From Warburgia ugandensis (taxonomy: Eukaryota > Streptophyta > Magnoliopsida > Canellales > Canellaceae): a stretch of 64,000 nt of DNA. Each line of letters begins with the position of its first letter. The stretch's first letter is position 1. Shown here one piece after another: positions 1-10,953 of this stretch. The stretch is taken from the NCBI GenBank assembly GCA_035236585.1, contig CP141127.1, positions 68,367,495-68,431,494 on the forward strand, written 5' to 3'. A program made the translations under genes and the position numbers. The notes beneath the pieces were generated by a model, which worked only from the letters and a program-made list of their open reading frames with translations, searched no databases and was not told where the DNA came from.

Positions 1-1000
1 ATGCACCCATCTCAGCTTCATCATGCCTCCTTCCTTTAAGGTTTTAACACAATTATCTTGAATGATTTCCATGCCACTTTCATCTAAGTATTCAATGCAA
101 GTTTCAGGTTACTCTCCTGGCATCTTGTCTTTGCTTTTTGAAACCCTTGTCTTCTTTGTTTCATGTGCATGTTTCGTGGTTCTCTCCTGGTGTTCTGCTT
201 TTAGTTTGCTCTCATTTTCTTTGATCTAAGGCCAACTATCTCTTATAGTGACATCGAAGAGATAATATCTTTTGAATCATCTTTATTCCCTTTACTTTAT
301 TTCCTTGCTTAGTTGCTTGCTTTAGATCATTTTTGTCATCTTTTGATTTTATTCCCATCTATCTTTCATTGATTCAATTTTAGGGTTCACATGCATGCTG
401 ACTTGGATGTCTTGTGAAGGTTGACAATTGGATTGGAGATTGAAATCAAAATCTTGTATTTGAATGATGCACACTCCTCTTATTCATGTTTCTAAGTTTG
501 AGTTGTCTTGTATGTTGTGCATTATTTATGTGATGTTTTGAATAAAATAAGACATCTTTTTAGCATTATGCGCACTCACTTTTGGATGTTCTATAGTTAC
601 TTTTCCATAGAATCTTATGCACCACCCTTATAATGGATTACATGCAATACTAAAAGTTTGATCCCATGCGCACCATGCTTAATGTTCCATGTGCACTCTT
701 TTGATCCGTGATTCTTGTTTTTGCATGCCTTGTTTCATTGATTGGTTCATGTTTAGATTTCACTATTTAATTTAGTGGCCTCCTCAAATTAGTTTTTAAT
801 TATTTTCTAGTTTATTTCTTGAAAGTTTCTTATGGATTAATTTCATGCATTTTTAAATTCTCAAGTTCTGCTAATTCCTAGATTAACAACAATCACATCT
901 ATTTTGGCTAGGATAAATAATTTAAATAAGATTCAATTGAATGCAAATATGTGAGATTCCTCGTGGGATTGACCTCACTCACATACATCATACTACTTTG
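1..1000 (+). repeat. Body of a 5' LTR of Athila-like element D (host of the big insertion)
   Basis: This stretch has no coding potential. Its order of blocks matches the 3' two thirds of the LTRs at 1001-3414 and 54574-56270: a block ending in a short 'gtgac' signal near 250, a CATG-rich block near 600-710, a run of T-rich spacers, and a final block with 'ttggctaggataa' and 'gggattgacctcac'. It stops abruptly at 1000, and the missing end of the LTR is found at 26565-26606, right after a large insertion. The start of this LTR lies outside the window. Confidence is high that it is LTR, moderate for the family. Confidence 0.75.
996..1000. repeat. Left target-site duplication CTTTG of the 1001-26564 insertion
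   Basis: The five bases before the first TGATAAGTG are CTTTG. The same five bases follow the terminal CACTTATCA at 26564. Removing the insertion and one copy restores a continuous LTR end resembling the end of the LTR at 56220-56270. Confidence 0.8.
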
Positions 1001-3414
1001 TGATAAGTGTTCAATTTTGTATAAAAGGTACCCAATTAGTAGCTTATGTGTTATAAATTATATGCATAATTCTGGGGTCTTTTTGGAATTTTAGGTTCAG
1101 AAATTAATCCAAAGTAAGTATGTGAATGGTCATAATTTTCTAGGATTTAGTTAGAGCTTTTCATCTTTTGTAGGTGTAGAGAAGATGATCCAATGGCTGA
1201 GATCAAGTAAAATAAGATTTCAAGATCAAGATCGAAAGAATGCCAATGACCTAAAATTTAATATTTTAAAGTTAAATCAAGGTTTGAGATCATCTTAAAG
1301 CAACCAAGAAGTCAATGGAAAGCATCAAAGGTGATGAAACTGTTTCATTCAAAAATCCATGCAATTGCACCATGTTGCATGAGGATTGGAGCCATGCATG
1401 AGGTTTTCAAGTCCTAAAAGGAAACCTAAAGAAGCCTCGCCATTCAACCTTTGAAACGAAGGAAGTTAATCACTCAAGCCAACAAGGAATGAGCTATCAA
1501 GGCACATGGAGTCACACAATTGGAGAATCAATTTAAGAAATTATCTTATGCTATAAGTGTGACTTTTAAGGGATAATTGGAAGGTTTGTAGAGAAGATTG
1601 TAATTAGTATGATGGTAATGCATAAATGGACCAATCAACGAAGAAAACTTCACTTTCCATTTACATTTTCCCTCTTCTCCCCCATCCTAGTTAGGGTTCG
1701 ATGATATTTTATTAAGGGAGGCACCTTCCTAAAAAGGCAATGCCTCACCCTTGCATTGTTGTCACATTTAGTGGTTTCCTAAACGGGAAACCCCTAATTC
1801 TAGTTCACTTTCTATTTATTCCCCCCTCTTTCTTGTCTTTCATTCTTTCTTTTTTCTCCCTTTCCAATAGCCAAACCATGTACGTAGAAGGGAAGGAGCT
1901 CCACTCCACATCCCTAAAAATGTGACACCTCAACAAAACCCCCCTCCTTCCAAATACATGGCAACCACCTTGATGTCGTCTTTGGTTGCCATATTCCTCT
2001 ACCTAAATTTTCTTATTGAAACCCTAGATCTAGATCCACTTTCCTTTCCTAGAATAAGATTCATTCAATTGGAAACCAAGCCATCTATAATGCTCCCTAG
2101 ATTCCCATTTTTTTCCAAGTAGAGGTTTTGCATGAAAAGCTTGAAAGAAGCATTCTACTCGGGTGATCTTTGGACCTTTGGACGTTGGATTTCCTCTAGC
2201 AATTTTTCTCTTGGATTCATCAAGTATTTTCCTTTGCTTGTGTGCTTCAATTCTAGGTCAGTACTTCACTTTCAGTCCTTACTTTCATTGCTCAATGGTT
2301 TTAGATGTATAGATACCCCTTGTTTTCTCTTGAATCATTGCTTCAATCTTCATATTTTTTATTGCTTTATCTCTTACAATCCAAGTTATTTTTTCTTTGA
2401 TGGAAAAATCCAAGAGCAAAAGTAGCATGAACACTTGTTTCCTTTTCATATTCTCCACTTTATTTTTTTAGAGAGTGAGAGAGAGAGAGCTAGTTTTAGG
2501 TGTCTTTTTCCTAGTTTGTCCCCATCAGTCCAACTTTTTTTCTCTTGATTCTCTTTTGGGAATGTTATCTAAGTTTAGTTTGAGGTCATTAGATTGCATT
2601 GAATGTTTAATTTGAATCAAGTTTCAAGTATGGGAAAAGTATGCAATTTCAAGATTTATATATTTGTATCATGCACACAACTATTTGATGTAATTCTCTA
2701 TTCAATCAATAAAGTTATTTGAAGTTCAATTTTCATGCTTGATTTTGATAACAAAGTACTTTAAATCTTGAATGATGTCTTACAGAAAATCTATAAATTT
2801 CCATTCAAAGTTCATGCTTACTTTCCAGCAGTCCATACACCTAATTTGATTGATTCCTATGGAACCCATCTACTTTTTCAAGGTTATTTAGTTAGTGAAT
2901 TAATTAGATTTTATTTTAGTAAGCTTTTCATTGAAGAATTTTGGCTAATCCATCACCCATGAACCATGAGCACCATCCCATGGATCATGCGCATGGTACT
3001 TGGTTAAATCCACTCTAAGAAATTATCCCATAGATATTAGTTTAGTTTTAGAAAATTTTCATTTTGAGTTTTAGAAAGTTCCATTTTTAGAAAGTTTATG
3101 GTTTAGGAAAGTTTTAATTTAGAAAGTTCCATTATTTATTGAATTCATGTTAGTTAGGAAAGTATCTAATTCCATTGACTATGTTTATTTTTAGAAAGTT
3201 TCCTTTAGGTGTAGTTTATAATTTAGTGCATGTTTCCAATTCCATGTTGTTTAAATTACTAGTTTAATTCAAAATCCATTTCTCTTTGGCTAATATAAGC
3301 AACATAAAGATACAAACAATTGAAAATTCTATGAGATTCCTTGTGGCATTGATCTCTCTTGCATATGAAACTACTTTGATTTGTGTTCTTGCAAGCAATT
3401 TTAAAGCTACACCA
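1001..3414 (+). repeat. 5' LTR of Athila-like element A
   Basis: The LTR starts TGATAAGTGTTCAATTTTG and ends GCTACACCA just before a tRNA-Asp-like primer site. It is about 2.4 kb long and non-coding. It holds a short GA microsatellite near 2473-2490, a CATG-rich cluster at 2951-3000, and T-rich repeats of the 'agaaagtt' type from 3050 to 3210. The same LTR start occurs at 31640, 49264 and, on the minus strand, at 26564. Short open frames here are chance frames. Confidence 0.85.
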
Positions 3415-3419
3415 AGTTT

Positions 3420-3440
3420 TTGGGTTCATTGCTGGGGAAT
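3420..3440 (+). promoter_or_regulatory. Primer-binding site, tRNA-Asp type (degenerate)
   Basis: The sequence TGGGTTCATTGCTGGGGAAT lies six bases after the LTR end. It resembles TGGCGCCGTTGCCGGGGA, the complement of the 3' end of plant tRNA-Asp used by Athila and Tat elements. The match is imperfect, as expected of an old copy. Confidence 0.7.
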
Positions 3441-4560
3441 CATGATGGATTTGTGGTTGGACCCTTATTTAGATTGTTTATCACTAGTCATAGTTTTAGT
3501 TTGCATTAGAGTAGGGTTTATGTGTCATTCTTGCATGTTTTGCTAATTCCTCACAAATTGACCATCTTTCTATAGAACATCTTTCTTTTATGTTTTGTAC
3601 GAGGAATTTAGCAAAACCAGCGGCAGGGATCATGTGGGACAAAGCTTAATCAGCTTAATTAGGATTCCTTTACTTTCATAGATTAGGTTTTTGAGTGAAA
3701 TTGTAGTGAGGTCCCATTGTAATTTGCAATTCTTTATTTCATTTTAAATGGGTTGTAATAATATAGGCCAAGTGTGGGGTATGGTTGTCCACACTTGATC
3801 TTTATAAAAAACCCCACTGTAAGCTTCTCTCACACTCTTTTATTTTCTTAGTATAATTGCATTTAGTGTAGTTTTCATATTTATTAGTAATATGCTTCAT
3901 AGTTTAGGGTCCTTCATTATATTTGTTGCATTTTTTCTAGGGGTATTGCATAAGATTGCACTTATTTATCAAAATTTACTTTGATGGATAGCTTATAGGT
4001 TGCAATAGTTTCCTTTTCCTATTTTGCATTGAACTTTTATGACTTTATGGAGGATGGAATGCATTGATAGTAAGGGTCCCATAAGAACCATTATAAGAAA
4101 AGGGTTGGATTTCATCACCAAATCCTTGGCCCACCTAGGTAATCAAATCAATTCCTAGTATGTTCATGATCCCAACCCTTGAAATCTTAATTTAAAATCA
4201 AGTAGTGAGAGACTTAATGTTTCAAGCTTGTAGGACCCTTTAAAAGGAGGCAATCTATTGTCACTCAATGGCTTCTGAGCATCATGGTTATAGTGGGTAT
4301 GCAAAATCAAGTGATTTTTTCATGCCTTTCATTGATAGTTGTTGAGGCTTAAAGGCCTCCTTCCATGAGAGTATTAACCACTTCAAAGGAGAACCTAACT
4401 GGTAAGCAATAGTTGAGCATAGATAAAAGGAGGAGCTGTGTTGATCTAGGTCTAAAAGCTACCACCCTATAGATTGACAAAGATTATCAAAACAACTTGT
4501 TAGTTAACCATTAGGATTGATTGTACATCATATAGAATTAAGAGTTACATTATAGTTAGG
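3441..4560 (+). other. Untranslated leader of element A
   Basis: This leader between primer site and gag is non-coding. The part from about 4055 to 4560 is conserved in the leaders of D (27310-27800) and F (38450-38930): 'aaatccttggcccac', 'tggttatagtggg', 'cctccttccatgag', 'attaaccactt' and 'ataaaaggaggagct'. The same blocks in the same order also occur inside the family-C LTR at 52245-52700. Its role is unknown; packaging or translation signals are possible. Confidence 0.7.
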
Positions 4561-6300
4561 TTGCATCATTCATATATGTTTTCATTTCAGTGTATGCTAC
4601 GTTTTCAATCATGGTACATTGAGTTCGTACCATTAGATCCTAAGATTGAACATAACCATAGGCAAGCGGTGAGAAACAAATTTTCTAACCCTATGGTAGA
4701 ATCACCACCTGAAGTTGAGCGCAAAGTTATTAGAGATATCTATGTGCCACTCTAGTTAAATACTCCATCATGCATCACCTTACCACCCACCAATGTAGAC
4801 CACTTTGAACTTAAACCTAGAGAGATACAGTTACTCCCAACATTTTATAGCCAAGAGAGAGAGGATCTATACCTACATATCAAGGAATGCCTTGATATTT
4901 GTGATACATTCAAGTTTTGAAATGTCTCAGATGATTCTATGAAATTATGGTTGTTCCCTTTTTCCTTGAAGGATAAGGCTAAATCATGGCTGAATTCTTT
5001 AGAGGCCAGTTCCATTGCCACATGGGACCAATTGTTTAAATTATTCCTGAACAAGTTCTTTCCTTTCCATAAGACCAATGCCCTTCATAGGGAGATCATT
5101 AATTTCTAGCAAAAAGATGATGAGCAATATTATGAATTCTGGGAAAAGTGGAATGAATTACATTAGAAGTGTCCCCACCATGGATTTGAAAATGGCAATA
5201 GGTTCAGTACTTTTATGAGGCACTTATACCTCAAAATAGACAAATGGTGGATGTAATTAGTGGAGGGGCCTTCATGCTGAAAAATGAAACATCAACTAGG
5301 GAACTTTTCAAACTTTCGCAAATAATTCCCAGTAATGGGACTATTCAAATAAGTGAGAAAGAAATACCCAACCTCAAAAGAAAGGAGGCTTGTATGAAAT
5401 ATGAGTGACCTTAGATATATCTTATAAACTCGACTCTATGATTGAGAGAATGGATAATTTTGACTCCTTGGGTAGAAGAGTAGACAAGCTTAAAAATATG
5501 TTCTAGACCTTCATGGCTGTCCAAGTATCCATTAAACCTCCATAAGAGATCTTTTCTATTTGTTCCAGCCTAGCACATTTAACCACAACTTGTCCATCCA
5601 ATAGTGTGTACATTGAAAATCTTTTGGAACATGCAAATGCAATGAATGTGTATCACACCCTTAGCACTAACCCTTACTTTGGACCTATAATTTAGGATAG
5701 GCTAGGCATCCTAACTTGTTAAGGTTGAAGAACAATTACCAAGGAGGTTCATCTATGAACCCCCTACACAAAACTTTCTTAGAGCTTCAGTTTCATAGCA
5801 ACCACCTAGTTTTCAACTTGCTCAATAGCTAAAGAAACCAAACATTGAGGAAATTATGCAGTCATTTGTAGAAATAAATATAAAACACCAATATGAAACT
5901 AGATAGGCCCACAATGACAAAGGACAAAGTGCAAATGTCACTTCTTAAGATATTTCCAAATTAGAGATGTAAATGAGCCAATTGTCAGTTGCTTTGAATG
6001 AGACAGGAAAGGGAGCCAATTCCAAACCCTAAGGGACAGTTTGAAATAGGGTTTAGGTCACATACCCAAAGACCCCATGACACGCAAAGTCTATCACTAC
6101 CCTTAGAAGTGGCCATTAGGTTGATTATAAACTAAGGCAAACTATGAAAAACTTAGAGGAGAATCAACCAACTAAAACATGGGAGAAAGAGAAAGATAGA
6201 AATATCCTACTCTATTTGAGCCTATAGTGGAGGCACCTTATGTGTCTAAAGTCTGATTCCCTTAATTATTGAATAAGGCAAAGAAAGAAACCACTTTTAA
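4561..6300 (+). pseudogene. gag pseudogene of element A (5' part of the polyprotein region)
   Basis: Translation in shifting frames gives the conserved retrotransposon gag block: a segment like VIRDIYVPL, then DDSMKLWLFPFSLKDKAKSW and ATWDQLFKLFLNKFFPFHKT, then a tryptophan- and cysteine-rich stretch around KCPHHGFE. A CxxC-H-C-like zinc-knuckle remnant is near 5570-5600. Gag would form the virus-like particle. In-frame stops (for example after IYVPL and after FKF) and frameshifts rule out a product. The downstream pol continues at 13711 after removal of the Tekay-like insertion. Identification as gag is firm; the exact start is uncertain because the N-terminus is decayed. Confidence 0.8.
6296..6300. 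repeat. Target-site duplication TTTAA, left copy
   Basis: The five bases TTTAA lie just before TGTAATGACC. The second copy is at 13706-13710, directly after GGGTCGTCACA. Confidence 0.88.
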
Positions 6301-6566
6301 TGTAATGACCCCAATTTTTTGTAATATTAAAAGCCCATAAAAAAGTTCAGTTTTAAAGATAAGGGAATTTTGGTCATTTCACTAGTTTCCTTGACTAAAC
6401 CCAAGAATTTGGTACTAAAAGTGGTGCCATTAGATGCGTCTCAGAAAAATAAATCCAACGAGACCAAAATCACTCAAAACGGAGTTAAAATGAGCAAGAT
6501 ATGGCCCTTTGAAGTTCAGGGGCAAAATTGTAAATTTTACAAAAACAACTTAACCTGAAAAACACA

Positions 6567-6590
6567 GGTGCCCGTTTTGATACGGGCACC
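6567..6590 (+). other. 9-bp-stem hairpin in the 5' LTR
   Basis: GGTGCCCGT and ACGGGCACC pair perfectly around a 6-base loop. The same hairpin with one mismatch is at 11219-11242 in the 3' LTR. It lies about 130 bp upstream of the TATA box. Function is unknown. Confidence 0.65.
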
Positions 6591-6718
6591 CCGTCGTCTT
6601 CAACCTCCTAGAGGTTTCTGGAACGGCGGTATTTCAAGAAGAAACCACCGCCATTCCAGAGGATTCCCCACCGCCATTCAAAGTGGTTAGAACCCCTCTA
6701 GAACCCTCTTTAAAAGCC

Positions 6719-6728
6719 CTATAAATAG
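6719..6728 (+). promoter_or_regulatory. TATA box of the Tekay-like 5' LTR
   Basis: CTATAAATAG is a near-perfect plant TATA box, preserved in both LTRs (also 11372-11381). Transcription would be expected to start about 30 bp downstream, near 6750, which would place the GC-rich stretch in the transcript leader. Confidence 0.65.
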
Positions 6729-7576
6729 AGCTCTTGGGTGCCTCTAATGGCAGCCCAAAACATGGGAGAAAACCCGTTGAGGAGCAGCGACCTAGAGAAG
6801 AAAACATGGAGAGAAAACCCACCACAAAGCAGGTACGCACAAAAAATCCCAAAACCCATCTCACCCACAGTCCTAGGCTCGGTTTCCCTAGGTTTTTGCA
6901 TGGAAAACCATGGAGAATAGTCCTCTAGGGCGCCACCAAGGACCCTGGGACGTCCCCATGGCCGCACTGGTTCCTCAGGGACGAACCAGGGCATCCCAAG
7001 GACGCCCCAGTCCCCCAATGACGGAGACGGCCACTCCAGACGAGACGTGTCGAACGCGTCTGAAGAGGAAACCAATGGACGCACCCGCTAAAGAGGAAGA
7101 TGCCTGAGAAAGTCGCGTGCATCTACAGACGCGCAGCACACTAGTGAAGCGACATTTTTTTTGGTTATTTGAGAATGCTAGGCGCCCGTCGCAGACGCGC
7201 AGTGCCCTAGCATTCCTCCTTTTTTGTCTTTAAGACTATATGTACACACTTTGGAATGTCGCTTCAACCCTTTGGACATGTAAGTGAACTCTCAACCCTT
7301 TGGACATGTGTTTGTACTTAGTTATAGTTGGGCTGTGCATTGTGACTGGAAAGACCTGGGGAAAAACATTTATAATTTCTGAAGTTTTTTCAAAAACTAC
7401 CTTAGTTGTTGTGAAAGCAAATGACACTCGGGGTTTTCAAAAATGAGTTTAAAACTAAAGGTTTTCCGCTGCATTGCATGGTTTTTACCAAATGGTTTTC
7501 AAATAGGGATGCATCCCGCCTTAGGAAATTAGACATTGCATTTAAAAATGCATGAGAAAACCCGGGTCGTCACAGT

Positions 7577-7589
7577 TGGTATCAGAGCC
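7577..7589 (+). promoter_or_regulatory. Primer-binding site, initiator tRNA-Met type
   Basis: TGGTATCAGAGCC starts two bases after the LTR end and matches the canonical complement of the 3' end of plant initiator tRNA-Met. Confidence 0.9.
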
Positions 7590-10500
7590 CAGGTTTTATC
7601 CTTTCATAGCCAGTCCAGCATGTCCAAGGGTCATGAACAATAGAGAAAATCAAGAATAAGTAGTATAAAAGGAGTAGCAGAGATGACTACTTCTATTTGA
7701 GGATTTTAATATTAATGCTCAAGGCATTTCACCATAAACACAGGTGAAAAAGGAGATAGTCCTAGCAAATACTTAGATATTGGATTGATTAAATCCTATC
7801 AAAATCATGAGAAATAAGGATTGTTGTGCAGTGGTGCAAAGATGAAATCTCATATAAGGATCAGATTATGATAAGAATGAATGAATGAAGATGATTAATG
7901 GACTTGTTAATAGATAGTGTTGACCTGCAATAAAGTAATCTTATCAAGGGTGAGGAAATCAAAGAACCTAGATGGCTATCTTACCATCATAAAGAATACC
8001 AGTATATGAGTACACTATCACAAGGGATATGATATCAGTATGATAAGAAATATAAAAGAAAGACTTTGAGGAGATTTTGATGATAATAGGGATAAGCATA
8101 CAAGATGATACTAAGGGGAAACTGTGACTTGTACTAGATCACAAAGGTATGAAGCTTGAAAGACTTAGCTCAATTTTGGATACCTTAATTGAAGTCTTAT
8201 GAAGAGTGAAATGCTATTGAATAATAACCACTTGAGTATTATGGAGCAAATCAAGTAACATGTTATGAGATTCAAAGAAACATAACACAAATATGATAGG
8301 GAAATGAATTTGACCAAGCTATCAAAAGATTTTTGACGATAATATTGGAGATCATAAATCTATAGATTGATCCTAACATGAAGTGTAGCATGACCAAAAT
8401 GTCAATGCCATTATTAAGACATTGTATGAATTTTATTGAGGCTATAGGCAATTGAGGATTTCAATAATCTTAAGACAGTTTAGAATTTCTGAGAAGCATT
8501 CAGTTCATCATATAGGAATAGATGAAGTATCAAATTTATGCAACAACGCATAAGGAGGCATTGATCCAGGTAAACCAAATGAGGATATTAAAGAAAAGAG
8601 AGAAAGAGATAGAGATATAACTATAAGTATTCAATGAATATTGAATAATCAAAAGAAGAAGATCATGGCTCTATGAAGATACATACAATTCTAATCCTAT
8701 ATGAGGGAAGATCAAACAAATGCAAAGGAATAATAATAGGTGAGTTAATGATCTTATTGTAAAAGAGTACCAAAGAGAGGAAGCATATGAGGTTTAAGGC
8801 TTTGAATAGAGTATCAAATTTCATGAGAATATGTGACAAGAAATTTTCAAAGAAGAATGGCGACCAACTAGGAATGGTTTGATATCAATTAGATTCTTAT
8901 TAGATCCATTAGCTTATGGGGAGCACCAATGGATATAATCCATAAAAAAAAAAAAAAAAAAAAAAATTGGTGATATCTCACCTTGCCACTACATGAGTAA
9001 ATAAAGTTATATTGAAAAAGGAATTAGGCCAGGACAGTGACTTGTCCTCAGCAAGAAGGGTACCATCAAGGATCAAATTGAGGTCTTGCCATCATAAATT
9101 GGAAGACCAAATATCTTAAGACCATCATTGAGTGTTGTTGACTAAATAGAGGCATCCCACCCTAATTAATCAGGTATGTTAATATCTATGAGTTAGTAGT
9201 AGTAGTTATATACTTAGAAGGATGTTGTAAGTCTTTAGACCTGAGTACTTGATAGGCTAAGTCATTTGAGGGTATAAGGCCAGTTGATTAGGCCACATCA
9301 TGAAGTTGATTAGACCACATCATGGAGGAGCTACAAGTACAATAAATACAGTAACAACTGAGATAGGAGCAAAAATAAGAAGTGATCTAAACCAAGGTGA
9401 AAGGTTTTTCAAACCTTAGTGGCTACCATGACAAGGTAAAGAAATTACTTTAGGTCTGAAAACTACTACAGACTTGGATTGAAAGAAAGATAAGTACCGA
9501 TCACTCTAGAGGCCCTTGAGCTTATAACGCATCTGGGAAGAGATCAATAAGTAATCGAATAAAGTCTTTCTATGTCTAAGGAAATGTTTATGCTCATCTG
9601 AGTCTTGTTGAACTTGTTGAGTTAACAACTTCAGTACAATTTGATATAATTGCTATTGGGGGAGAAGTATGGCTATAAGATGGCACTTGAAAGATAAAAT
9701 AAGGAGGCACTTGAAAGATAAAAGTTGAGGAATTGAGAAAATCACTACTTATGATGATACCTCCTGACAATACAGACTGCATGGTTGATGATAAAGCCTT
9801 AATAAAAGATTGGGCAATATATTGACATAAGGAATGAAAAGAGAAAAGGTGAGGAGACTAAGCACACTATAAGGTGAAGATGTGATGTTACTTGCCCTTA
9901 GACAAAAAGTTAGTTGTTATAAGCATATACCAAGTACGAAAAATTAATTGAAGGAATTTCCTAAGGACTAACCCTACTGGATTGAGTATAGAACTTTTGG
10001 ATTGAAAAAGTTACTAAGAAAATCATCAAGCAAAGAAAGGATAAAGAGGATGATGACAAAGGATTCAACCATGACCTAGTAAGGGTATACGGTGATGAAT
10101 AAGAGACTCTTTGCTTTGCATAAATAGGAACATTATTAACACTCCTAATAACAAGTGGATGTGAATAGTGAGATAGGCCTCTAGAAGAGAACAATGGACC
10201 ATGATATATTTGACATGAGTATGCATACACTCTTCAAGAAGAAAAAGCATTTGATGACTTCAGCATCTATGAAACTTGATGAACAGTTTGAATGTCTTAA
10301 TCGTAATAAGAGGTAGTATTAGTGATGGAAGATGGTACTAATTGGCTTTCATGATTTCATTTTGAATATAACCTTGAGTCATGTATGGAAAACAACAGAC
10401 AGTTGAAATTCGAAGTTAATCAAGGGTTTCGCTATAGAACACATGATACCATATCAGTTATTGAAGTATTTTTGAGACAAAGGTAAGAAGCAAAGTTAGA

Positions 10501-10896
10501 CACAATAGAAAGAAGGTAACTTTTTGGACTTGTAGATAATAAAAGAGATCACTAGATGAAAAGGATTATCCTAGGATATTCAAAATAGGAGAAATAAGAT
10601 AATATGATCTTGAAAGAAGTATATGCATGGGCAAAGAAGCATGATCTTACGAGGAGACTATCTTATACATGATAAGATAAGTATAGGAATCTAAGGACTT
10701 CAAGATAGATGAAGTACCGCTAGGAAAAGGTATTGTTAAATCGACACGTACGAGAGTATGGCGTTGCATCAGAGTACGTAGCGAAAACAGGCCCTTATGG
10801 GTGAGGCCTTATGGAAATAATAAATTGAGGATGAACCTAGAATTGATTCCTAGAAGGGAAATGCAGTCACCAAGAAATCATCTAAGAGACAAATAC
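7590..10896 (+). other. Non-coding, purine-rich interior of the Tekay-like element
   Basis: About 3.3 kb with no gag, protease, RT or integrase motif that I can find in any frame. The plus strand is strongly enriched in A and G. It holds a run of 24 A at 8944-8967 and two short tandem duplications: about 23 bp around 9281-9326 ('gttgattagrccacatcatg') and about 24 bp around 9681-9725 ('ggcacttgaaagataaaa'). Either the coding region decayed beyond recognition, or the element is non-autonomous and moved with enzymes of a relative. Confidence 0.6.
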
Positions 10897-10950
10897 CTGG
10901 AAAATAATAAGTTATGGAATTTCGAGGACGAAATTCTTTTAAGGGGGTAA
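10897..10950 (+). pseudogene. C-terminal remnant of chromovirus pol plus polypurine tract
   Basis: The frame ending at TAA (10948-10950) reads ...LWNFEDEILLRG and stop. NFEDEILLRG is the usual last block of Tekay-type pol proteins. The DNA that encodes it, TTTTAAGGGGG (10937-10947), doubles as the polypurine tract that primes plus-strand synthesis. The rest of pol upstream is not recognisable. Confidence 0.75.
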
Positions 10951-10953
10951 TAA

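Larger units (their letters stand above)
6301..7574 (+). repeat. 5' LTR of the Tekay-like element (internally deleted)
   Basis: It is 1274 bp against 2752 bp for the 3' LTR. The two match closely from the start to about 7249 and from about 7276 to the end. Between these points the 1469 bp present in the 3' LTR (11939-13407) are replaced by 26 bp. A smaller deletion of about 26 bp lies near 7130 between CAGACGCGC repeats. The transcribed part is GC- and CpG-rich compared with its surroundings. Confidence 0.88.
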
